Below, one piece after another: positions 8,216-17,562 of a DNA stretch of 64,000 nt. The position numbers and the translations under genes are program-made. A model generated the notes under the pieces. It did not search any database. It was given only the letters and a program-made list of their open reading frames with translations, and was not told the origin of the DNA. This DNA comes from Corynebacterium vitaeruminis (GTDB lineage: Bacteria > Actinomycetota > Actinomycetes > Mycobacteriales > Mycobacteriaceae): NCBI RefSeq assembly GCF_001054325.1, contig NZ_JVVM01000022.1, positions 62,001 to 126,000 of the forward strand, written 5' to 3'. Each line of letters begins with the position of its first letter. Position 1 is the first letter of the stretch.

Positions 8216-9580
8216 CTAGTTCCTGAAGCCGTGCACCGGCGCGGGGATATAGCCGCCGCGGGCAATGAACTCGGCATTGCCCTTGGCATTGACATCGATG
8301 ACCGGCGCATAGCCTAGTAGGCCACCGAAGTTCACCTCATCGCCCGGTTTAGTACCCGGCACCGGAATAAGGCGGGCTGCGGTGGTCTTGTGGTTCATGA
8401 CACCGATGGCGGCCTCGTCGGCAATCATGCCGGAAATCGTGGTCGCAGGCGTGTCTCCCGGAATCGCAATCATGTCGAAGCCCACCGAGCAAATAGAGGT
8501 CATCGCCTCCAGCTTGTCCATGCTGATCGACCCCGCACGGACAGCATCAATCATGCCCTTGTCCTCAGAGACCGGGATGAACGACCCGGACAGTCCACCG
8601 ACGCGTGAACAAGCCATCAGGCCACCTTTCTTGACGGCGTCGTTAAGCAGCGCCAGCGCGGCAGTGGTGCCGTGCGTACCGACCTGCTCCAACCCCATGT
8701 GCTCCAGGATGTGAGCGACGGAATCGCCCATCTCGGCCGTCGGCGCGAGCGAGAGGTCCACGATGCCAAAAGGTATGCCCAGCCGCTCCGATGCCATCGT
8801 GCCGACCAGCTGACCCGTACGTGTGATCTTGAACGCCGCCTTCTTAATCTCCTCGGCGACTTCGTTGAAGCTGGCGCCCTGCAGATCGCCGAGCGCGCGA
8901 TCGACCACACCCGGACCCGAAACACCGACGGACACGACGCAATCCGGCTCCCCAACACCGTGGAACGCGCCGGCCATGAACGGATTGTCACCCACCGCGT
9001 TGGCGAAAACCACCAGCTTCGCACAGGCAATGGAGCTGCGGTCGGCGGTCTGCCCCGCGGCTTCCTTCACCACTTCGCCCATGCGGCGCACCGCATCCAT
9101 GTTGATGCCCGCGCGTGACGACGCAACGTTGACCGAGCTGCACACCAATTCGGTCTCGCTAAGAGCGTGGGGAATGGAGTCGATGAGCCGCTTCTCGCTG
9201 GTTGTGGCGCCCTTTTCGACGAGCGCCGAGTAACCGCCGAGGAAGTTCACGCCCGAATCGCGGGCGGCGCGATCGAGCGCCTTGGCAACCACTGTGGGAT
9301 CGCCTTCGCAACCGGCCGTGATCAGAGCAACCGGGGTGACGGAAATACGCTTATTGACAATCGGAATGCCCAGCTCCGCCTCGATGCCCTCACAGACCTC
9401 CACGAGACGAGCGGCCTGCCTGGTTACGCGGTCGTACACCGCCTGAGCGGTGGCCTCCATCTCGGAGCGAGAGCACTCGAGCAGCGAAATGCCCATGGTG
9501 ACCGTCCGGATATCCAGGCGATACTTCTCAATCATGTCAATGGTGTCGAGGAATTTAGATTGCGCGAAGTTGAAATCCAT
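8216..9580 (-). CDS. UPF0210 / PFL-like family protein
   Basis: A 454-aa cytoplasmic protein of the UPF0210 family (DUF711, often named PFL family protein). Characteristic segments are the N-terminal [22 protein letters not shown], a central [28 protein letters not shown], and the C-terminal [18 protein letters not shown]. Length is normal for the family (about 450). The biochemical role is unknown. It starts 14 nt after the ACT-domain gene ends; this two-gene order is conserved in many bacteria and implies a shared, perhaps ligand-regulated, function. Confidence 0.9.
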   Translation of the reverse strand: MDFNFAQSKFLDTIDMIEKYRLDIRTVTMGISLLECSRSEMEATAQAVYDRVTRQAARLVEVCEGIEAELGIPIVNKRISVTPVALITAGCEGDPTVVAKALDRAARDSGVNFLGGYSALVEKGATTSEKRLIDSIPHALSETELVCSSVNVASSRAGINMDAVRRMGEVVKEAAGQTADRSSIACAKLVVFANAVGDNPFMAGAFHGVGEPDCVVSVGVSGPGVVDRALGDLQGASFNEVAEEIKKAAFKITRTGQLVGTMASERLGIPFGIVDLSLAPTAEMGDSVAHILEHMGLEQVGTHGTTAALALLNDAVKKGGLMACSRVGGLSGSFIPVSEDKGMIDAVRAGSISMDKLEAMTSICSVGFDMIAIPGDTPATTISGMIADEAAIGVMNHKTTAARLIPVPGTKPGDEVNFGGLLGYAPVIDVNAKGNAEFIARGGYIPAPVHGFRN

Positions 9581-9594
9581 CCTGGTCGCGCCCT

Positions 9595-9864
9595 CTAGAT
9601 CTCGTTGACGGCGTTGAACAGCGCCTCAGACTGGATTCGGATGACAAGCCCCTCCCGCTTGCCGACGGAATCCATGTAACCCTGCAGCGTGCTGATAGGA
9701 GTGGCCTTCTCGTCGAACTCCACCCGCAGAATCATGGTGAACCATTTGTCCATGAGAGTCTGGGAAACATCGACGATGTTGACGTCCTGCTCCGCCAGAG
9801 CAGTGGTGACGGCGGCGATGATGCCGGTGTGATCCTCGCCGGTGACGGTAATGATGGCAAACAT
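9595..9864 (-). CDS. ACT-domain protein (UPF0237)
   Basis: An 89-aa stand-alone ACT domain of the UPF0237 group. It starts [19 protein letters not shown], with the DHTGI ligand-loop signature, and ends in the second beta-alpha unit. Family members bind small ligands such as amino acids, and this one probably modulates the UPF0210 partner downstream. The frame stays open 103 codons further upstream, but ATG 9864 has GAGG just before it and gives the normal family length; the upstream part overlaps the palindromic repeat and is not coding. Confidence 0.9.
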   Translation of the reverse strand: MFAIITVTGEDHTGIIAAVTTALAEQDVNIVDVSQTLMDKWFTMILRVEFDEKATPISTLQGYMDSVGKREGLVIRIQSEALFNAVNEI

Positions 9865-9963
9865 GGCCTCAATTTTAGCCGGTGGGGTGGTGGGGAAAAT
9901 CTGTGGATGGCGGTTGTGCTGGCGGCAAGTTTGTGGCGAAGCATGTTCAGGAACCGCCCAAAA

Positions 9964-10035
9964 CACTTCACGACACCTATGGCACCTTGTGCCAGCTGTG
10001 GAGGTGGCATGAGGTGACGCTGGTGTCGTGAAGTG
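9964..10035. repeat. Dispersed palindromic repeat, copy 1 (inverted orientation)
   Basis: A 72-bp imperfect double palindrome. Outer arms are CACTTCACGACACC (9964-9977) and GGTGTCGTGAAGTG (10022-10035). The inner arm TGGCATGAGGTGA faces a diverged partner, and the loop is GCTGTGGAGG. The loop is the reverse complement of that in copies 2 and 3, so this copy is flipped. It lies 110 bp downstream of the POT transporter stop, in a gene-free gap of 280 bp (9865-10144). Confidence 0.88.
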
Positions 10036-10144
10036 GGTACGCGGCCATGCTAGGGCGGGAGCTAAGGCGTGTTGCGGGCCAATCAGCCAGCGCCCGGCGA
10101 GCACCCGGCGAGCACCCGCCGAGCGCCCGAGAAGAATGCCGGGA

Positions 10145-11671
10145 TTACCGGACGTCGACGAACTCCTTGACAATCCACTTGCGCAGTGCGAGCAGAATCA
10201 GGCCCAGGACAACCGAGGCGATACCCAGGGTGATAAAGAAGGTGTTCTCAGCAGCGGCATCTTCGTAGTTGTAGAAGCCGGCCAGGGTGCCTGCCAGCGA
10301 AGTACCCATAGCGATTGCCATCAGCCAGACGGCCATCATGCGCGAAGGGAATGCCGCGGGAGCGACCTTGGTAGCAAGCGCGTTGCCGACCGGGCTCAGC
10401 ATGAGCTCACCCATGGTGAACAGGAAGAGAATCCAGATAATCGCCCATAGCGGAGTGGAGTTCTCGCCGCCACCGGAGAATGGGATGAAGAAGAACAGCG
10501 AGATACCGATGATGATGTTCGCGACACCGAACTTCACTGGGGTGGACCACTGACGATCTCCAAGCTTGGACCAGGCAGCTGCAAAGACCATCGAGAAGGC
10601 GATGATGAAGATCGGGTTGATCGAGTTAATCCAAGCCGGGGACATTTCCCAACCGAAGATCTCGCGGTCGAGGCGGATGTCCGAGTAGATGGCCAGCACC
10701 GTGAACTGCTGCTGGAAGATACCGAAGAACAGCACGCCCGAGATGAACATCGGAATGAAACCGACCAGGCGAGTCTTCTCAGGCTTCGTCGTAAGTGGCG
10801 AGGAGTACATCTGCCACCACAGCACCACAGCGGCAATCAATGCGATAACAGTGACCACGGTGGAAAGGGCGGTGACCGGAACAATACCGGTGGAAACCAG
10901 CGTAACTGAGACAACAGTGATGACTACTGCGATGCCAATCCATACCGGGTACTGCTTCTTTGGCAGCGGGTTCGGAACGTCATGGCCGGCCTCGGCGATG
11001 GTGGACTTGCGCATCAGGATGTACTGAATCAGACCGGCAGCCATACCGATAGCGGCCAGGCCGAAGCCCCAGTGGAAGCCCTTCATGCCCCAGATCCAGC
11101 CGGTGAGCAGCGGGCCGAACAGGGCGCCGATGTTGACGCCCATGTAGAAGATGGAGAAGCCCGCATCACGACGTGGGTCATCCTTGGCGTAGAGCTGGCC
11201 AAGCACGACCTGTGCGTTGGTTTTCACACCGCCGGAGCCAATCGCGATGGAAACAAGACCAATGGCCAAGCCCGTCACGCCGGGGATAATCGCCAGGGAA
11301 ATGTGGCCAATCATTACCAGGATGGCGGAGTAGAACAGCGTCCGCTCCGAGCCGAGGATACGGTCGGCGACCAGAGAGGCAACGAGTGCGGCCATGTAGA
11401 CAAGACCGCCGTAAGCACCGACGATGGAGGTAGCAGCGCCCTTATCCAGGCCGAGACCGCCCTGGGTGGTCTCGTGGTACATGTAGAAAGCCAGGATGGC
11501 CTGCATGCCGTAGAAGCTGAACCGCTCCCACATTTCGATGCCGAAGAGGTTGGCGAGACCCCACGGCTGACCCATGAATGTGCGTTCTTCGCTGGGCCCC
11601 GCGGGGTCCTTAGCAGTTAGGGCTTCGGCAGTTGGTTGATGGCCGAGAGCCTCGTCAGAAGAATTGTCCAT
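10145..11671 (-). CDS. POT/PTR-family proton-coupled oligopeptide transporter
   Basis: A 508-aa inner-membrane di/tripeptide:H+ symporter of the POT (PTR2) family in the MFS fold. The E-x2-ERF-x-YG motif (residues 46-55, EMWERFSFYG) marks the proton-coupling helix. GSGGVKTNAQVVLGQLY and DAGFSIFYMGVNIGALFGP are the PTR2 signatures. There are about 14 hydrophobic segments and the length is typical. The first 30 residues are polar. It is monocistronic by spacing: the DUF3054 gene lies 86 bp upstream on the same strand. Confidence 0.93.
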   Translation of the reverse strand: MDNSSDEALGHQPTAEALTAKDPAGPSEERTFMGQPWGLANLFGIEMWERFSFYGMQAILAFYMYHETTQGGLGLDKGAATSIVGAYGGLVYMAALVASLVADRILGSERTLFYSAILVMIGHISLAIIPGVTGLAIGLVSIAIGSGGVKTNAQVVLGQLYAKDDPRRDAGFSIFYMGVNIGALFGPLLTGWIWGMKGFHWGFGLAAIGMAAGLIQYILMRKSTIAEAGHDVPNPLPKKQYPVWIGIAVVITVVSVTLVSTGIVPVTALSTVVTVIALIAAVVLWWQMYSSPLTTKPEKTRLVGFIPMFISGVLFFGIFQQQFTVLAIYSDIRLDREIFGWEMSPAWINSINPIFIIAFSMVFAAAWSKLGDRQWSTPVKFGVANIIIGISLFFFIPFSGGGENSTPLWAIIWILFLFTMGELMLSPVGNALATKVAPAAFPSRMMAVWLMAIAMGTSLAGTLAGFYNYEDAAAENTFFITLGIASVVLGLILLALRKWIVKEFVDVR

Positions 11672-11757
11672 TCTTCAATTATCGAGGCGTCGCGCAGAAA
11701 TTAAAAACTGATTTAGTCAAAGAACTAGTTCGAAGGATTAGAAACGAGCCCGAAGGC

Positions 11758-12129
11758 TTAGTCCAGAGACTTACGGGCAACCGCATTCGACGCTGCACGC
11801 CAACCCAGCAGCAGCAAGGCACTCATGACCGACGCGACCAGGATGAACGACCAGTGTGGAATCTGAGAATTGCGGGTAGCCCACACAGCCAGCCCGACGG
11901 CGACAGTACCAATCCAGACAATTGCGCCTGCGCTCACGGCACGCGGGTTCGGTTCATTCTTAATCAGCGCGGTGCCCAGGAGGACACCGAAAGCGAACGG
12001 CCACCAGGTATCGAGGATGTTGATGAAAGTGAACGGATCCTCTGGAGTGTTGTGAGCCAGGCGCGCTAATACGGCGAAAATAAAGATGGCGAGGATGTCA
12101 ATCAAGAACGTCGATACGCGTGTGTTCAT
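11758..12129 (-). CDS. DUF3054 family membrane protein
   Basis: A 123-aa protein with four hydrophobic segments, matching DUF3054: an N-terminal DILAIFIFAVLARLAHN, then TWWPFAFGVLLG and a conserved WTRNSQIP-like region (WATRNSQIP). Function is unknown. It lies between the UPF0104-like membrane gene and the peptide transporter, all on the minus strand. Confidence 0.8.
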   Translation of the reverse strand: MNTRVSTFLIDILAIFIFAVLARLAHNTPEDPFTFINILDTWWPFAFGVLLGTALIKNEPNPRAVSAGAIVWIGTVAVGLAVWATRNSQIPHWSFILVASVMSALLLLGWRAASNAVARKSLD

Positions 12130-12191
12130 GCCCCTTAGTTTAGCGACCCCTCAGAGTGGTGGGTGACCAGAGACTTCCGGTGAGGCGGCCG

Positions 12192-13235
12192 TTAACGGTT
12201 GGCGACCGTATGACGTTCGGGCTGGTCCTTGTGGTCGAAGCCGAGGGCGTAGATAATCCAACCCACAATTGCCACCAGGACGAAGGAAACGATGCGGTAG
12301 ACCAGCACCGATGCAAAAGCCTCAGCGCCGGTGGTGCCACCCGCGATGAGGGCCGCGGTCAAAGCGGCCTCGACAGTGCCGATGCCGCCCGGCGTGGCCT
12401 GGATGAAGCCTGCGAGTTTGCCGGTCACGAAGGCCAACAGCACCTTTGTGGCGGAGATATCATCGACGCCGACTGCACGGATGGCAGCGTAGAGACAGAC
12501 GATTTCCGCTACCCAGTTGATAAAGGACCAGGTGAAGGAAAGAGCCAAAGTTTGCACGGGCAACTTCACGCTGGTGAGTTGTTTGACGGACTCTTCAAGG
12601 CGGTCGACATCGGTGTCCGCGGGCTTCTTTCGAATCTTGTTAAAGATATGTAGGCACCATGTACCGGCCTTATTGACGAAAGCTGGGTTCTGCGAAATCC
12701 GCCACAGCAAAATGGTGGCTAGTAACACCACAATTGCCATAGCGATGAGCACTGCGGTCGTGCCGCCCTGTCCTACGAAGAAGAGGCTGCCAAGCCCCAG
12801 AAATGCCAGCCCTAAAAACGACAACGCACCCGAAAAAAGCACGAACCAGCTGACAAGGACCGCGGATGCGCCCCACTGCATCATGCGCTTAATCTGCAGC
12901 GCCGTGGAAAATGCAGCACCACCGGGAACGGTGACCGCCCACGCGTTGGATGCGAGGGTTAACGCATTGGTGCTACGGCGAGTGGCGGCTTTGACGCCTC
13001 CAGCTCGCAACAGCAGACGCATCACTTCCGCCATCGCGTAGAGCGAAAAAGCCACGGAAAAAATGGAGGTGAACAGCCACTTAGCGTCAACATCCGCAAG
13101 GATTTGCAGCCCTTGGACGACACTGTCCCAGTTTCTTACCGTCAGCACGATACCGGCAATCACGAGGGCTACGAGGATTATTGATCGTAGCCAGCTCGAA
13201 TTGCCGGTTTTGAGAACATTTTTAAGTCGTGACAT
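12192..13235 (-). CDS. UPF0104 / YbhN-like lysylphosphatidylglycerol synthase-type membrane protein
   Basis: A 347-aa polytopic membrane protein resembling the transmembrane (flippase-like) half of MprF, lacking the aminoacyl-transferase domain. It shows about eight hydrophobic segments and the conserved stretch FIQATPGGIGTVEAALTAAL near residue 280, the usual hallmark of this family; GGAAFSTALQIKRMMQWG is another. ATG 13235 is chosen since upstream codons overlap the stop of the NYN gene and have low hydrophobicity. The substrate is unknown. It probably shares a transcript with the NYN and trmB genes. Confidence 0.82.
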   Translation of the reverse strand: MSRLKNVLKTGNSSWLRSIILVALVIAGIVLTVRNWDSVVQGLQILADVDAKWLFTSIFSVAFSLYAMAEVMRLLLRAGGVKAATRRSTNALTLASNAWAVTVPGGAAFSTALQIKRMMQWGASAVLVSWFVLFSGALSFLGLAFLGLGSLFFVGQGGTTAVLIAMAIVVLLATILLWRISQNPAFVNKAGTWCLHIFNKIRKKPADTDVDRLEESVKQLTSVKLPVQTLALSFTWSFINWVAEIVCLYAAIRAVGVDDISATKVLLAFVTGKLAGFIQATPGGIGTVEAALTAALIAGGTTGAEAFASVLVYRIVSFVLVAIVGWIIYALGFDHKDQPERHTVANR

Positions 13236-13282
13236 AAATAAGAAGCCTGTTCGTCTTCCTGTTCGTCGCCGCGGTGGTCTCC

Positions 13283-13966
13283 CTAGTCGTCGTTCTTGCC
13301 GTCGCGGTCTTTGAGCAACGAAGTGAGCGGACGGAATGGCTGCAGCCACGCACCGCCATCCGGTAGGCGGTCGAGATCGATACGGGGTAGCGGTTCACGG
13401 AAGACGCCCTTGATTTCCTCCAGGTCAACGAAGCGAATCGCATCGGAGGCCAGCGCCCAGGAAGCATGCTCGTGAAAACCGATGACGGTTACCGGAATCC
13501 CCTCGGAGGCGAGCTTTTCCAGCAGCTCCTGGAAGTTCTGGCCATCGGCGGACGCAACGACGACACTGCGCAACACGCCCTCGTCGTAACGCCTTTGGAT
13601 GTGCGCAATCATGTCCGGGTCAACGTCGGTGTCCTCTTCAATCTTCGGCTTTGCGAAGACCGCGAAACCAACATTGCGCAGGGCCTCGACCCAGGGGCGG
13701 ACAATCTCCGCAGAGCCCGGGTTGACGTTGGTGAAGACCGTGGCTTCGGGGAGGACATCGGAGCCGATTTTCTTGGATACGCGCTCGGCTTCGTCGATAA
13801 GCCATTTACCCACGGCGTCGAAGCGCGGGCGGTGCGCGGCGGTCGGGCGGGAACCCAGGATGGCGCCGAGCCCCATGTCCAAGTTCGGAGCATCCCACAC
13901 GAGCAGTGCGGTGGGATGCGTTTCAGCGGTGTTGTAGCTGGCAGAGGTGTTCTGTGTGGTGCTCAT
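13283..13966 (-). CDS. NYN-domain protein (PIN-like nuclease fold)
   Basis: A 227-aa protein with an NYN domain over about residues 18-190. The acidic residues expected for a metal-dependent RNase fold are visible in LLVWDAPNLD, in the central VDPDMIAHI and in VVASADGQNF. The C-terminal 30 residues are basic. ATG 13966 has AGGAACC upstream and lies 5 nt after the trmB stop, so the pair is translationally linked; C. glutamicum has the same order. Association with a tRNA methyltransferase suggests an RNA role, which is inference only. Confidence 0.82.
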   Translation of the reverse strand: MSTTQNTSASYNTAETHPTALLVWDAPNLDMGLGAILGSRPTAAHRPRFDAVGKWLIDEAERVSKKIGSDVLPEATVFTNVNPGSAEIVRPWVEALRNVGFAVFAKPKIEEDTDVDPDMIAHIQRRYDEGVLRSVVVASADGQNFQELLEKLASEGIPVTVIGFHEHASWALASDAIRFVDLEEIKGVFREPLPRIDLDRLPDGGAWLQPFRPLTSLLKDRDGKNDD

Positions 13967-13971
13967 GGTTC

Positions 13972-14844
13972 CTATGCCTCTTTCTTGCGCCAGATGAACT
14001 CGTGGATGTCGTGGTCGAGGTTCAGGCCGCGGGCTTCGAACTTGGTTGTCGGTCGGTCGAGAAGCATGGGAGATTCCGACCATGGCCAGGCGATGGGCTC
14101 CAGCGTCGGCTCGACATCGCGAAGTTCTTCGATCCACTCGGCGTAGTCCGCATGGTCAGTGGCGGCGTGGAATATGCCGCCAGGCTTCAGACGCGAAGAA
14201 ATCAGGCGCAACGTGCCGGACTGCACAATGCGGCGCTTGTGATGGCGCGCCTTCGGCCACGGATCCGGGAAAAACAGGCGCACGCCGGCCAACGACTCCG
14301 GCTCGATCATGCGCTGCAGAACCTCAACGCCGTCGCCGCGGACCATGCGGATGTTCGAAACCTCATTACGCACGGTGGCGGAAAGCAGTTTTGCCAGGCC
14401 AGGGCGGTAAAGCTCAACTGCGATGATGTTGTGGTCCGGTTCCTGCGGGGCCATCGCGACGGTGGACGTGCCGGTGCCACAGCCAATCTCGACGATGGTC
14501 GGGCCCTTGCGGCCGAACCATTCCTCTACGTCAATGACCTCGTCGGAGAGGACCTTGCCGTAAGTGTCCCAGTTGTCTTCCCAGATCTTTTCCTGGTTGG
14601 GAGTCAAAGTGCCTCGGCGGAAGGACAGATTGCCGATGCGTGGGTAGTCAAGACCGTCGTTGAACTGGGTCTTTTCCGGACGCCCCGCAGGCAGTTCGCC
14701 CTTCTTCGGCCGGCGCTCATGCGGTTGTTCCGCCTGCTGCTCCGAACCCTGCTCGGCCTGTCGCTCTGCAGACGCCGACGATGGTTCAGATTCCTGCGAA
14801 ACCGCAGGCTGTTCGATATTTTCAGAAAAATCAGAAGTAGTCAC
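13972..14844 (-). CDS. trmB: tRNA (guanine-46-N7)-methyltransferase TrmB
   Basis: SAM-dependent enzyme methylating G46 of tRNA at N7. After a Glu/Gln/Ser-rich extension of about 60 residues, motif [10 protein letters not shown] binds [18 protein letters not shown] is the TrmB signature, and [10 protein letters not shown] near the C-terminus contacts tRNA. The start is uncertain: GTG 14844 has AGGGG only 2 nt upstream, and a TTG at 14880 in frame is the alternative; the low-complexity N-terminus gives no help. Downstream NYN and UPF0104 genes follow closely. Confidence 0.93.
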   Translation of the reverse strand: MTTSDFSENIEQPAVSQESEPSSASAERQAEQGSEQQAEQPHERRPKKGELPAGRPEKTQFNDGLDYPRIGNLSFRRGTLTPNQEKIWEDNWDTYGKVLSDEVIDVEEWFGRKGPTIVEIGCGTGTSTVAMAPQEPDHNIIAVELYRPGLAKLLSATVRNEVSNIRMVRGDGVEVLQRMIEPESLAGVRLFFPDPWPKARHHKRRIVQSGTLRLISSRLKPGGIFHAATDHADYAEWIEELRDVEPTLEPIAWPWSESPMLLDRPTTKFEARGLNLDHDIHEFIWRKKEA

Positions 14845-15170
14845 GTCCCCTATTGTCCACGACAACGGCCAACTATCCAATCACTGCCCCTAGGATTTTG
14901 GTTGATGGCCTGGTGGTTTGCGGTCGGTATGCGATGCAGTGTCGATGTGAGCTGGCGGCGCGGCTGGCTGAAGTTGTTTTGTCGACTTGCCGAATCCGTG
15001 GTCCGTTGTAGTCTGAACGCGAAGCCGCGCTTGTCCGTTGCTTGAAGCGGTGCTTGGGGTCTGTCTGGCACAGCGCTTCGGGGCGCGGATTCTGGTCGGC
15101 GGGCCATACGGGGGTTACGCAGGGTTTTAGCTGAACCACGCAGGGGATTTATGGGAGGGGACTAGGTCGC
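14845..15170. other. Divergent intergenic region between trmB and the unknown cassette
   Basis: About 325 bp between divergently transcribed units, so it must hold promoters for both. No strong hairpin or confident hexamers were found. GGGAGGGG at 15152-15159 is the ribosome-binding site of the next gene. Confidence 0.35.
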
Positions 15171-15713
15171 ATGGACCTCATTTCCGCAACTGATGTCACG
15201 GAAACAACGCAGCTGTCAGGGGGATCCACTTCGTCGACGTTGCGTTCGGCCGTCGTGGACTGGCTGTCATCACGGCAGGCCACACACTCGGCGGTTACAA
15301 ACACGAGCGGCGCAGAGGTATGCGTTGCCACGGCGCTCGAGCGCGAGAAACGAGCACCGGTAATCTGCGCGCGGCTGCGCAGAGGGGTGGGCGAAACCGC
15401 TGTGCGCGAGGCGTTCACGCAATGTTACGCAGAGCTGGCCGAAAAACTGCCCGCACCCGTCGAGCTGGTCATCGAGCAACAACCGATTCGCCGCTCGCTT
15501 GCCGACGAGTACTGCGACATCACCACAAACGAGCCAGCTGAACACACCTTTTTGTTCGACTCTGCGTTGCGGAAGATTATTGAACGCCACGGTGCGAAAG
15601 GCGAGCCACACGATGGTGACGGACTACTCGCAGTGCAGTTGACTGAGATAGCGGTGGCCTTTCCCGCGGCTAGAGACAGCCTGGAGGAGTTGCTATGGCA
15701 GCACCGGAAGTAG
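15171..15713 (+). CDS. Unrecognised protein, first gene of a three-gene cassette
   Basis: A 180-aa soluble-looking protein with no signal peptide or membrane segment and no family I recognise. The N-terminal 30 residues are Ser/Thr-rich; residues 40-110 alternate hydrophobic and charged stretches (ATALEREKRAPVICARLRRG, PAPVELVIEQQPI); the rest is acidic. GGGAGGGG precedes the ATG. Its end overlaps the start of the next gene by 19 bp, so the two are translationally coupled and probably act together. Confidence 0.65.
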   Translation: MDLISATDVTETTQLSGGSTSSTLRSAVVDWLSSRQATHSAVTNTSGAEVCVATALEREKRAPVICARLRRGVGETAVREAFTQCYAELAEKLPAPVELVIEQQPIRRSLADEYCDITTNEPAEHTFLFDSALRKIIERHGAKGEPHDGDGLLAVQLTEIAVAFPAARDSLEELLWQHRK

Positions 15714-16804
15714 TTGAGCCACGCGCGGTATCGGCGGAGGTATCGGAGCAGGTGAGCTTACCTGCTCCGATACCCGAAGCCGCATCTGCATCTGCACCCG
15801 CGCCACAACCAGAACCACAGGTGCCAGAACAGCCGCCACTTCTTGTCACCAAGGCTGGTACCGCTGCAGGCCGCGCGGATTTTTCGCAGGTCGTTGACAC
15901 TGCAGTGCCGTCACGTCGCTTGGAATTTGTGGATAAACGCAGCGCCGTCGTGCTCTATGTCGCAGACAGCGAGGTGCAGCCAACACGGGAGTGCGTCAGC
16001 ACGGTTGCAGCAATTAGTCAGGCCACCGGCCGCGTTGCAGTAGGTCTGATTGGTAATGGCGAGCATGCCGAGGCCTGGCGCCAGGAAATCGACAGCACAA
16101 TTCCAATGGGAGCGCTGGACGAGAGGATGGCCAGAACCCTGGTTCTTTTGGCAGAAGGGCCGCCCAGAAACTCGGGGGAAACCCTGAGCGTGCGCCGGGT
16201 TCGAAACGTGCGAGCTCAGCTGGTACAGGAGCGATCGCGCGGAGCCGGGGCGGCGGCGCGATTGCAGCGGAAGATGCAGTTGGCAGCTGAAAGCGCGGTG
16301 CGGGATGCACTGCAGGAAGTGGCTGATGAACCCGCAGGTGGCCAAGCGGAACTGCAGGGCCGTGCCGAGGACGCAGCGGCGCGACTGCAACAGCGGTGCG
16401 GTGATGAATTGGGTCTTTGCGTGGAAATCTCGGTGCCCGCTCCAGAAAGTCCGACTCGCCCCAGTTATGTCATGGAAGCCCTGGTTGCGGTGGCATCGCT
16501 CGGCGTGGCGGTCGGTGTAGTGCGGATTGTCCACGGGTTGTTCATGTGGATTGGGGTGCCGATGCTTGCGGCGCAGCTAGTCGCACTTGCAATAGGTCTC
16601 TGTGTCGCGGTGGTGGCGGTGGGCGCAACGATTCGTCGTAACGCACGCCAACGAACCGTACAGTGGCGGGCAAACTACCTTGCCCACCTGCGGCGAAGAT
16701 GGACGCAGTCCGCGGAGGTGGCGGTGCGAGAGGCCCTTGGTGCGCGGGGGCCGGGATGGCGAATAGAACAGCTGGCGGAGTACAGCGGAACGTCCGCTAG
16801 ATAG
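15695..16804 (+). CDS. Unrecognised membrane protein with coiled-coil, second gene of the cassette
   Basis: A 369-aa protein, family not recognised. It has a Pro/Glu/Ala-rich N-terminus (1-60) and a domain of about 100 residues around VVLYVADSEVQPTRECV and GRVAVGLIGNG. A predicted helical, Arg/Ala/Gln-rich coiled-coil stretch follows (about 165-250), then two adjacent hydrophobic helices (about 268-315) and a basic C-terminal tail of about 55 residues. The layout suggests a membrane hairpin with cytoplasmic domains on both sides. The ATG lies inside the previous gene, with GGAGGAG 7 nt upstream. Confidence 0.65.
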   Translation: MAAPEVVEPRAVSAEVSEQVSLPAPIPEAASASAPAPQPEPQVPEQPPLLVTKAGTAAGRADFSQVVDTAVPSRRLEFVDKRSAVVLYVADSEVQPTRECVSTVAAISQATGRVAVGLIGNGEHAEAWRQEIDSTIPMGALDERMARTLVLLAEGPPRNSGETLSVRRVRNVRAQLVQERSRGAGAAARLQRKMQLAAESAVRDALQEVADEPAGGQAELQGRAEDAAARLQQRCGDELGLCVEISVPAPESPTRPSYVMEALVAVASLGVAVGVVRIVHGLFMWIGVPMLAAQLVALAIGLCVAVVAVGATIRRNARQRTVQWRANYLAHLRRRWTQSAEVAVREALGARGPGWRIEQLAEYSGTSAR

Positions 16805-16837
16805 CCGTGACAGCCAGGAGAGATAGGGGAGATTACG

Positions 16838-17263
16838 ATGGATGAGTTTTCTTTACTGCAGTACTTTTCCGAACAGCCTGCGTCCGATGGTGGGGCGGAC
16901 GCCCGGTCGCTCGCTACGCCGTGTGGGTTGGAGGCGGCGACACCGATTGATGGGCAGTCGGCGGGTATTGGCGACGCCGGGCTGGTCGTGGAGGTCGATG
17001 GGCAGCTCTACGACCTCGGTGATGACGAAGGGTCGATTACGCTTGCCGACGATTCCGGGTTGTCAATCTATTCGGATTTGGACGGTGACGGCACGGTGGA
17101 TCACGTGACGACGGTCCGTTTTGACGGTACTTGGGAGTCCTGGAGCAGCGATGATGTCAGGGCTGCTGACGCGATTGGCAAAGCGGTAGTGGAAGCGACA
17201 CCAGCAGCGGGGAAGTGGGATGCGTACTCCTGGGAGCAATCGGCCCGGGGCAGCTGGAACTAA
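16838..17263 (+). CDS. Asp-rich small protein, DUF6802-like, third gene of the cassette
   Basis: A 141-aa acidic protein. Residues about 50-105 contain GQLYDLGDDEGSITLADDSG followed by SDLDGDGTVDHVTT, a D-x-D-x-D-G loop of the Ca-binding or dockerin-like kind, and a Trp pair in WESWSSDD. This resembles the DUF6802 group, an identification made from memory with moderate confidence. There is no signal peptide. AGGGGAGA precedes the ATG; the gap to the previous gene is 33 bp. Confidence 0.65.
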   Translation: MDEFSLLQYFSEQPASDGGADARSLATPCGLEAATPIDGQSAGIGDAGLVVEVDGQLYDLGDDEGSITLADDSGLSIYSDLDGDGTVDHVTTVRFDGTWESWSSDDVRAADAIGKAVVEATPAAGKWDAYSWEQSARGSWN

Positions 17264-17562
17264 CGACTTTGGGAACGCTGTGCACGGGGGTACCCGTGTC
17301 CCAGTTGCTTACAAATGGGGGTAACTGCAGTCAAAGGGTTAATGGTTGTGAATTTGCGTGGTAAGGCTGGCCTTATTCGCTGGTTATAGCCGTAAATGAA
17401 CAGGTCGCAAGAATGGGACGGGGAAAATCTTTTGTTGTAAAGCCGTGATGTAACGGCTTTCAAAATGGGGGAGCGAGTCGATTGTCGATGTGGGGCCCGG
17501 CAACTTTCGGTATCCCCCGGTAGCCTTAAATCAAGACGCGAATCAATGAGTCAGGAGAACTG
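17264..17562 (+). promoter_or_regulatory. Upstream region of pckG with a small hairpin
   Basis: About 300 bp without a gene. A hairpin AAAGCCGT (17439-17446) with ACGGCTTT (17453-17460) could end the preceding cassette weakly or sit in the pckG leader. AGGAG at 17553-17557 is the pckG ribosome-binding site. Operators for carbon-source control are expected here but could not be identified by eye. Confidence 0.4.

Noticed and set aside
9865..10173. N-terminal extension of the ACT-domain gene
   Set aside because: It would translate the palindromic repeat and give a protein twice the family length; ATG 9864 has its own ribosome-binding site.
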